Source: Streptomyces echinatus
GTDB taxonomy: Bacteria; Actinomycetota; Actinomycetes; Streptomycetales; Streptomycetaceae
Length of the DNA: 64,000 nucleotides
Direction of reading: 5' to 3'
Assembly: GCF_014203595.1 (NCBI RefSeq)
Contig: NZ_JACHJK010000006.1
Coordinates: forward strand, 372,001-436,000
Below the pieces are notes generated by a model. It was given only the letters and a program-made list of their open reading frames with translations. It ran no database searches and was not told where the DNA came from. The position numbers were made by a program, and so were the translations under genes. Positions 58,295 to 64,000 of this stretch are shown here, in pieces (position 1 is the stretch's first letter; the number at the start of each line of letters is the position of its first letter).

Positions 58295-60220
58295 GTGACC
58301 GAGGAAGGTCCGTCGGACGAACAGCTGAGCGCTGAACTGAAGAAGTGGACGGGCACGTCACCCGCGCTGCACCCGGTCGGTGAACTCCTCGACCGGCACT
58401 GGGCGGCAGCCTTCGCGTACGCCCGGCTGTGCACCGACGGACCGCGTGCCGCCGGCATGCTCACCACCGCCGCCTTCACCCGGCTCTTCGGCGAGTCCCT
58501 CCGGCAGACCGGCCCGAGCGCCGCGTGGCGGCCCCATGTGCTGGTCGCCGTCCGCCGTATCGCGGCGGAGTGGGACGCCGACGGCCGACGGGAGCACCTC
58601 CACCCCGCCCTGCGCACCGGCAGCGGCGCCGGGGAACGCGCGGCGGCCCGGTTGCTGCCACCGCCCGGCCGGCGCCTGTTGTCCCGCGCCTTCCAGCGGG
58701 TGCCCGAGATCTCCCGCGCCGTGCTGTGGCACATCGAGGTCGAGGCCGAGCCCCTGGCGGTGCCCGCCGCGCTGCTCGGCCTGGACGAGGAGGACGTCCG
58801 CGTCGAACTCCGCCGGGCCCGCGAGCGGCTGCGCGAGGAATGCCTCCAGGCGCACCGCGAACTCGCCCCCGACAACGAGTGCCGGCGCTATCTGCGCATG
58901 CTCGACGTGACCTACCGGCGCGGCGGCACCGACATCGACCCGGATCTGCACGAGCACCTGTCCGGCTGCGCCCACTGCGGCCGGACCGCCGAGCAACTCG
59001 CCCGGTTCGAGGAGGGACTGGGCCGCGCGCTCGCCGAGGCGGTCCTCGGCTGGGGCGCCCTCGGCTATCTGGAGTCCCGGGCGGACCGCGCAGCGGAACC
59101 CGCCGCGCCGGCCCCGGACGCCGCCGCCGTCGCGCCGGCCGGCTGGGACGCCGCCGCCCCCCGGGGCGGGGACGCCGGCACGCCTCCGGCCGGAGAGGCC
59201 TTCGCGGCCGCCGGGCCCGCCGCGCCGGCCGGGGAGCCCGCCCGCCGACGGCCGGCCGGCCGCGGCGCCTCACCCGCCCGCCGCCGGGCGGGCACGGCCC
59301 CCGGCGCCGCCGAGGGCCCGGAAACGGCCCCCGTCTCCCGCCGTTCCGCGCAGCGCGCCGCCCGGCGGGCCCGGCGCCGCAACCTCGCCCTCGCCGTCGG
59401 CACCGTCAGCGGTCTGGTCATGCTGCCCCTGGTGCTGTGGTCGATGCAGGGCTCCGGCGACACCCCGGCCTCCGCCGCCGCCACGCCCTCCCGGACGCCG
59501 GGCCGGGACACGCCCTCACCGGGCGCTTCCTATGCCGGCACCCCCACCGGCACACAGGGCGCCCTGCGCGGCAGGCTGCACAACCTCGCCTCCGGCCTGT
59601 GCGTCGACGTCGTCGGCGAGAAGGCCGTCGAGGGCGCCGAGACGGAACTCGCCGCCTGTTCCGCCTCCGCGAGCCAGCAGTGGACGTACGAGACCGACGG
59701 ACTGCTGCGCAGCGCCGCCGCCCCCGCCCTGTGCCTGGACTCCCACCTCGGCTACTCGGTCCGTCTGTCCCCCTGCGCGGCCACCGGCAGGGCCGCCCGC
59801 GACATCCACTACGACTTCACGCTCCAGGGCGCCCTGGTGCCTCGCTGGAACCAGGAGCTGGCCCTCACGCCGGCCGCCACCGACGGCTCCGGCGCCCTCG
59901 TGCTCAAGACCCGCGCCCCGGGCACCGCCCAGCGCTGGTCCGTCGACACCGCACACGCGGATCTGCGCATGGAGAACGTCAACTGGGGCGGCGACAGCAC
60001 CCCGGTGCCGCCCTCCCGCGCGTCCCGGGGCACCCCGTCCGGTCCGGCCACCCGCACACCGTCCGCGACCCCGCGGGCCGGTGCCACGACCGCGCCGACG
60101 CCGACGGCATCCGGTCCCGCGCCCTCGCCGACCGTCACCGCCGACCCGTGCACGGCGTACCCGGAGTACTGCGGCTGGGGCGGCGGACGCGACTGGGGCG
60201 GCGGACGCCGTCACCACTGA
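58295..60220 (+). CDS. ECF sigma-like / anti-sigma zinc motif / ricin-type lectin fusion, membrane protein
   Basis: This 641-residue protein joins parts that are usually separate. Residues ~25-75 resemble ECF sigma region 2, and ~120-190 region 4 (PEISRAVLWHIEVEAEPLAVPAALLG). Residues 196-228 hold C-x24-H-x3-C-x2-C, the anti-sigma zinc-finger pattern. Residues ~260-360 are Ala/Pro/Arg-rich, then one membrane helix (NLALAVGTVSGLVMLPLVLW). A ricin-type trefoil (~425-560) lies outside the membrane, followed by a Thr/Pro tail and a Gly/Trp end. GGAGGA supports the GTG. Sigma activity is uncertain; it may be a membrane-held regulator sensing sugars. Confidence 0.8.
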   Translation: MTEEGPSDEQLSAELKKWTGTSPALHPVGELLDRHWAAAFAYARLCTDGPRAAGMLTTAAFTRLFGESLRQTGPSAAWRPHVLVAVRRIAAEWDADGRREHLHPALRTGSGAGERAAARLLPPPGRRLLSRAFQRVPEISRAVLWHIEVEAEPLAVPAALLGLDEEDVRVELRRARERLREECLQAHRELAPDNECRRYLRMLDVTYRRGGTDIDPDLHEHLSGCAHCGRTAEQLARFEEGLGRALAEAVLGWGALGYLESRADRAAEPAAPAPDAAAVAPAGWDAAAPRGGDAGTPPAGEAFAAAGPAAPAGEPARRRPAGRGASPARRRAGTAPGAAEGPETAPVSRRSAQRAARRARRRNLALAVGTVSGLVMLPLVLWSMQGSGDTPASAAATPSRTPGRDTPSPGASYAGTPTGTQGALRGRLHNLASGLCVDVVGEKAVEGAETELAACSASASQQWTYETDGLLRSAAAPALCLDSHLGYSVRLSPCAATGRAARDIHYDFTLQGALVPRWNQELALTPAATDGSGALVLKTRAPGTAQRWSVDTAHADLRMENVNWGGDSTPVPPSRASRGTPSGPATRTPSATPRAGATTAPTPTASGPAPSPTVTADPCTAYPEYCGWGGGRDWGGGRRHH

Positions 60221-60221
60221 G

Positions 60222-60740
60222 TCAGGGACGGTGCGGCGGCGGGGGCGGCATCGTCCCCAGGTCCGGTGCCCGTTCCGGCCACACCAGCAGCACCGGGCAG
60301 GGCGCGTGGTCGACGGCGAACCGGGCGGCCGGTCCGAGGCTCTTCGGCCCCAGCCGGGACCGGTCCCCGTCCCGGGCCAGCACCAGCAGCCCCGCCCCTT
60401 CGGCGGCGGCCACCACCTCCCGTTCGACCCGGCCCGACCGCTCCTCGCGGACACAGGGCCGGCCCAGCCGTTCGGCCGCCGCGTCGAGCAGGGCCGTCGC
60501 CGACGTGCCGCCGAGCGCCTCCAGCCGGTCGCCCGGGTCCCTGCCCCAGCCCTCGGCCGGGCGGTGCCCCCGTGGGTGATCGCGCCCGAGCAGCCCGGCG
60601 AACGCCCCGTGCGCCACCGCGGGCACGTCCGGTCCGCTCACATGGAGCAGCACCACCTCGGCGTCGTCCGGCGCATGGGCGCGCACGGCGTCCACACAGG
60701 CCGGCCAGGTGCCCTCCACCAGCCAGGCGATCACCCGCAT
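60222..60740 (-). CDS. Universal stress protein-like
   Basis: This 172-residue protein has a USP-like start MRVIAWLVEGTWPACVDAV and AEVVLLHVSG, and ends with LGPKSLGPAARFAVDHAPCPVLLVWP, the position where ATP-binding USPs have G-x9-G-S/T. It has GGAGG upstream of ATG 60740. It ends 1 nt from the convergent lectin gene stop and may be co-transcribed with the upstream permease gene, 31 nt away. Confidence 0.78.
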   Translation of the reverse strand: MRVIAWLVEGTWPACVDAVRAHAPDDAEVVLLHVSGPDVPAVAHGAFAGLLGRDHPRGHRPAEGWGRDPGDRLEALGGTSATALLDAAAERLGRPCVREERSGRVEREVVAAAEGAGLLVLARDGDRSRLGPKSLGPAARFAVDHAPCPVLLVWPERAPDLGTMPPPPPHRP

Positions 60741-60771
60741 CCCCAGCCCCTCCCTCCGCTCCCGCACAGCC

Positions 60772-62025
60772 CTACAGAATCTGCAGCGACCCCCACAGTG
60801 CCACCACCGCGACGGCGAGGGAGGACGGCACGGCGAGCAGACCGAGCCGGGTGAACTCGCCGAGGTCCACTTCGTGCTCGTGCTGGTGCACGATCCGCCG
60901 CCACAGCAGCGTGGCCAGCGACCCGGCGTAGGTGAGGTTCGGGCCGATGTTGACGCCGAGCAGCACCGCGAGGACCGCCCCGGGTCCGGTGGGTGCCGCC
61001 AGCGGCAGCAGGACCAGCACCGCGGGCAGGTTGTTGATCAGGTTGGCCAGCAGGGCGGCCAGCGCGGCCAGGCCGAGCAGCGCGGGCAGCCCGGTGCCGT
61101 CCGGCACCACGTGCCCGAGCACGTCGGCGAGCCCGTTGTCGACCACCGCCCGCACCACGATGCCCAGCGCCAGGACGAACGCCAGAAAAGCCGGGGCCGC
61201 CGCGCGCACGACCGTCAGCGGGGTCGCCTTCCGGCGTGCCAGCGCCCGCCCGGCCAGCACCAGCGCACCCGCGGCCGCCACCCAGGCCGGTTCGACGCCG
61301 AACGCCGACGCCACCACGAACCCGGCCAGCGTGCAGCCCACGGTCGTCACCGCGAACAGCGGCAGCCGCGGTGCCTCGCCGGTGTCCTCCGCCGCCGGGG
61401 CGGCCGCCGCGAGATCCCGGGCGAAGAACCGCCGGAACACCAGGTACTCGGCGCCGATCGCGGCCAGCCACGGCAGCGCCATCAGCGCGGCGAACCGGGT
61501 GAAGCTCAGCCCGCTCGCCGAGAACGCCAGCAGGTTCGTCAGGTTGGACACCGGCAGCAGCAGCGACGCCGTGTTCGACAGATGGGTGCAGGCGTAGACG
61601 TGCGGCTTGGGCCGTACGCCGGTGCGCGCGGCCGTGGCGAAGACCACCGGTGTGAGCAGCACGACCGTCGCGTCCAGGCTGAGCACCGCGGTGATGGCCG
61701 AGGCCAGCGCGAACACCGCCGTCAGCAGCGGCACCGGACGGCCCGCCGCCCAGCGGGCCGTCCAGGCCCCGCACGCCTGGAACAGCCCCTCCACGTCGCA
61801 GAAATGGGCGAGCACCAGCACCGCCGCCAGGAACCCGACCACAGGACCGAGCCGTTCCGCCTCGGCCCGGGCGTGGCCGAGCGAGATCGCCCCGGTGGCG
61901 ACGGCGATCCCGGCGGCGGGTACGGCCATGACCGCCTCCGGCCATCCGAAGGGCCGTACGACGGCCCAGGCCAGCACGGCGACGAGCAGAACGGCGGACA
62001 GGGCCTCGGCGAGCGGGGTGTTCAG
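60772..62025 (-). CDS. ArsB/SLC13-type ion transporter, probable CTG start
   Basis: This ~417-residue permease has about 11-12 helices and IT-superfamily motifs ALSLDATVVLLTPVVFATA, HLSNTASLLLPVSNLTNLLAF, LANLINNLPAVLVLLPLA and GVNIGPNLTYAGSLATLLWR. These are like arsenite permease ArsB. The first ATG/GTG/TTG in frame (GTG 61977) would cut the first helix. CTG 62025 follows AAGGA by 6 nt, gives a complete helix, and is the only plausible codon after an in-frame stop just upstream. Arsenite or a carboxylate are possible substrates. Confidence 0.83.
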   Translation of the reverse strand: MNTPLAEALSAVLLVAVLAWAVVRPFGWPEAVMAVPAAGIAVATGAISLGHARAEAERLGPVVGFLAAVLVLAHFCDVEGLFQACGAWTARWAAGRPVPLLTAVFALASAITAVLSLDATVVLLTPVVFATAARTGVRPKPHVYACTHLSNTASLLLPVSNLTNLLAFSASGLSFTRFAALMALPWLAAIGAEYLVFRRFFARDLAAAAPAAEDTGEAPRLPLFAVTTVGCTLAGFVVASAFGVEPAWVAAAGALVLAGRALARRKATPLTVVRAAAPAFLAFVLALGIVVRAVVDNGLADVLGHVVPDGTGLPALLGLAALAALLANLINNLPAVLVLLPLAAPTGPGAVLAVLLGVNIGPNLTYAGSLATLLWRRIVHQHEHEVDLGEFTRLGLLAVPSSLAVAVVALWGSLQIL

Positions 62026-62088
62026 GGCGGGTCCTTCCGGAGGTGATCACACGGTGCCCGCCCATGAAAACAGACGACCCGGAAGGCG

Positions 62089-63327
62089 CTACGAGGCCGG
62101 GCTGCCCGCCGCGCCCAGGAACTCCGCCCAGCCGCCCGTGGGGGACTGACCGGGGGAGAGCGTGCGCAGCTTGCGCAGCACCACCGGGTCCTGCGCCTCC
62201 AGCCAGGCCACGAGCTGCTTGAAGGACACGAAGCGCACGTCGTCGTGGGCCGCCATCTGCTGGACGGCCTCCTCGACGGCGTCCATGTAGATGCCGCCGT
62301 TCCAGCGTTCGAAGTGGTTGCCGACGAAGAAGGGGGCGCGGTTGCTCTCGTAGGCCCGCCGGAATCCGGCCAGATAGGTGTCGCGGGCCTGGGCGCGCCA
62401 GGCGTCGTACCGCGCGCGGTCCCCGAGCGGGTTGCCGCCGGACTGGTTGAACATCATGTTGTAGTCCATGGACAGCACCTGGAAGGAGTGTCCGGCGAAC
62501 GGTATGGACTGCAGCGGGAAGTCCCAGATCCGGCCGCCCTGCACCTTGCCCGGCCAGATCTGCAGACCGCCGGGGGAGCTGGCGTCGTACGTCCAGCCGA
62601 GCGCGGCGGCGGTGGGCAGCAGGCGCGCCTGGCCCTCCAGACAGGGGGTACGGCCGCCGGTCAGCTCCCTGCGGTAGTCGAAGGGCAGTGGTTCCAGGTC
62701 GGTGAAGCCGGTGTTGGTCCGCCAGTGCGTGACGAAGTCCACCGCCTGCTCTATCTCGCTGCGCCACTCGGCCGGGGACCAGTTGCGCACCCCGGTCGCG
62801 CCGCAGAAGTGCCCGTTGAAGTGGGTGCCGATCTCGTGGCCCTCCAGCCAGGCCGCCCGCACCTGCTGGAGCGTGGCGTGGATGTGCCGGTCGGCGAGGT
62901 AGCCGATGTCGGAGGCGCCGACCGGGTGCTGCGGGGGCCGGTAGAGGTGCTTCTTGGACTCGGGCAGGGTGTAGATCCCGCTGAGGAAGAACGTCATCCT
63001 CGCGCCGTGGTCGGCGGCCACCTTGCGGAACCGGGAGAACAGCCGGTTGCTCAGCTCGCCCGCGCCGTCCCAGGAGAGCACCACGAACTGCGGGGGCCGT
63101 CGGCCCGCCTCCAGCCGGTCCGGCGTCGGCTGGTGCGGCTGGGCGCCGGTGTCGGCGGTGGAGCCGTCGCCGATCGGCTTCACGGGCCGGGCCTGCGTGG
63201 TGCCCTCGCCGTCCGCCTCCGCCGCGCCGGACCGGAGGCCGGTGCCGGAGGAACAGGCGGCCAGTGTCCCGAGGGCACCCGTCGCCGCCCCCGCCGTGAG
63301 CACCCGCCTGCGTGAGATCCCGCTCAT
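62089..63327 (-). CDS. Polysaccharide deacetylase-like Tat lipoprotein
   Basis: This 412-residue protein starts MSGISRRRVLTAGAATGALG with a twin-arginine and lipobox (LAAC). The mature part resembles polysaccharide deacetylases: FVVLSWDGAGELS replaces the usual TFDDG motif, and HEIGTHFNGHF holds the His pair. Later NHFERWNGGIYMDAVEEAV is typical of actinobacterial lipoprotein members. GGAGAAG precedes ATG 63327. The changed catalytic motif makes enzyme activity uncertain. It should sit on the outer membrane face. Confidence 0.84.
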   Translation of the reverse strand: MSGISRRRVLTAGAATGALGTLAACSSGTGLRSGAAEADGEGTTQARPVKPIGDGSTADTGAQPHQPTPDRLEAGRRPPQFVVLSWDGAGELSNRLFSRFRKVAADHGARMTFFLSGIYTLPESKKHLYRPPQHPVGASDIGYLADRHIHATLQQVRAAWLEGHEIGTHFNGHFCGATGVRNWSPAEWRSEIEQAVDFVTHWRTNTGFTDLEPLPFDYRRELTGGRTPCLEGQARLLPTAAALGWTYDASSPGGLQIWPGKVQGGRIWDFPLQSIPFAGHSFQVLSMDYNMMFNQSGGNPLGDRARYDAWRAQARDTYLAGFRRAYESNRAPFFVGNHFERWNGGIYMDAVEEAVQQMAAHDDVRFVSFKQLVAWLEAQDPVVLRKLRTLSPGQSPTGGWAEFLGAAGSPAS

Positions 63328-63468
63328 CTTCTCCCCGATTCCCTGGTCGTGGCCCTCGCGGGGCCCGTTCGCCGTGCGGTCGACCGGGTTCGATGACCGA
63401 GGACCGGGGAAAGATCGCGGCTGACGGCGCCTGTTGCCGTCCTGTGACGGTTGTGGCGCCGGCATGAC

Positions 63469-63507
63469 GAACCCCGCTGCCTTCACGGGGTGAGGGCAGC
63501 GGGGTTC
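63469..63507 (-). terminator. Hairpin terminator after the DUF4232 gene
   Basis: GAACCCCGCTGCC and GGCAGCGGGGTTC form a perfect 13-bp stem with a 13-nt loop. It lies 43 nt past the stop of the DUF4232 gene and upstream of the deacetylase-like gene start, separating their transcripts. Confidence 0.7.
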
Positions 63508-63549
63508 GGGCGGGGCTTGTGCGGGGTTCGTGCGGCGGGGGAGAGCCGC

Positions 63550-64000
63550 TCAGGGGGCGGCGCCGGGGCTGAGCACGGTCAGCCGCACGGACGAGGAGTT
63601 CCCGGCGACCGGCACCGGACCGCCCGGCCAGGCCACCTTCAGCGAGTCCCGCTCGTCGGGCGGGGTGACCAGCAGCGCGGCCGGCGTGGCCTGCTTCGCC
63701 CCGCTGACCTCCGGGTTGGAGAAGGTCAGTCCGGCCCAGGCGCTCTGGCCGGGCCTGAGTGTCACGGTCACCGCGGAGCCGGGCTCCCGCCGCGGGTCGG
63801 CGCCGAGCCGGCCGCCGGAGCCGTTCACGAAGGCCGCGCCCGGATAACCGCGCAGGGTGCAGGTGCGACCGGACGTGTTGGTGAGCACCACGGGGAAGTT
63901 CTCCTGGCCGGCGCCCGGGTCGTTACGGCCCACGGCGGCCCCCAGCTCGGAGGTGTGGCAGCGGGAACCGCCCGCCTGTGACGCCGTGCGCGTCGTGGCC
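63550..64000 (-). CDS. DUF4232-domain protein (5' part outside window)
   Basis: The last ~150 residues of a DUF4232 protein are present; the start lies beyond the right edge. It shows CHTSELGAAVGRNDPGAGQ, NFPVVLTNTSGRTCTLRGYPG and SAWAGLTFSNPEV, the beta-rich extracellular domain of many actinobacterial lipoproteins. The two cysteines probably form a disulfide. The protein is probably exported, but the signal is not in the window. Confidence 0.85.
   Translation of the reverse strand, partial: ATTRTASQAGGSRCHTSELGAAVGRNDPGAGQENFPVVLTNTSGRTCTLRGYPGAAFVNGSGGRLGADPRREPGSAVTVTLRPGQSAWAGLTFSNPEVSGAKQATPAALLVTPPDERDSLKVAWPGGPVPVAGNSSSVRLTVLSPGAAP

Overview
The window reads as a piece of a Streptomyces chromosome. 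The bases are very GC-rich, coding frames have G/C-rich third positions, and GTG/TTG starts and 1-8 nt start/stop overlaps are common. The families are typical of the genus: DUF4235, FBP-type EF-G-binding protein, TipA-like MerR, CYP105 with its 3Fe-4S ferredoxin, CYP102, DmdR-type iron box and DUF2470. From memory, the gene content resembles an arm-proximal stretch of the S. coelicolor chromosome (CYP105D5/ferredoxin, CYP102B1, rhamnose genes), but no alignment could be run. No rRNA, tRNA, insertion sequence, prophage or CRISPR array was seen.

Region 1 (1-12.2 kb) is a complete L-rhamnose island. rhaI-rhaEW-rhaB and then lutA-lutB run leftward. A four-gene ABC importer and a LacI-type regulator run rightward. 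The divergent control region holds two good promoters, each followed by a LacI-type palindrome. Rhamnose would be imported, isomerised, phosphorylated and cleaved to dihydroxyacetone phosphate and lactaldehyde; lactaldehyde would be oxidised to L-lactate, which LutABC turns into pyruvate.

Region 2 (12.2-25.4 kb) holds an S33 peptidase, a PIG-L deacetylase, a TipA-like MerR regulator coupled to a macrolide-type glycosyltransferase, a cysteine-cluster/pentapeptide protein, a heme-domain-only CYP102 P450 divergent from a TetR regulator, an iron-box-controlled DUF2470 protein, a Tat-exported lactonase-like protein, an unidentified proline-rich protein, an FUSC permease and an EF-G-binding protein. 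Region 3 (25.4-39.2 kb) holds a PAS-LuxR regulator divergent from a full-length P450-reductase fusion (P450 BM3 type), a ROK regulator, an epimerase, HAD, PHP, SDR and topoisomerase IB genes, a secreted GH16 glucanase with a ricin-type module, and VanZ.

Region 4 (39.4-43.2 kb) is a tight six-gene cation/proton antiporter operon whose order matches the antiporter module of archaeal Mbh hydrogenase rather than the standard Mrp order. Region 5 (43.2-57.9 kb) is mixed: DUF4230, STAS, a quinone oxidoreductase, a TetR/APC permease/amidohydrolase module, small redox proteins, a glutathionyl-hydroquinone-reductase homologue, a cation diffusion facilitator, a CYP105-ferredoxin pair, GH114 and an aldo/keto reductase. 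Region 6 (57.9-64 kb) begins with three 17-bp palindromic iterons in a 413-bp gap, upstream of a one-piece protein joining ECF-sigma-like regions, an anti-sigma-type zinc motif, a membrane segment and a ricin-type lectin. A USP-like protein, an ArsB/SLC13 permease that seems to start at CTG, a deacetylase-like lipoprotein and a partial DUF4232 gene follow.

The most interesting unexplained signals are the iteron array, the sigma/anti-sigma/lectin fusion, the Mbh-like antiporter operon, and the set of precise palindromes next to each P450 gene.
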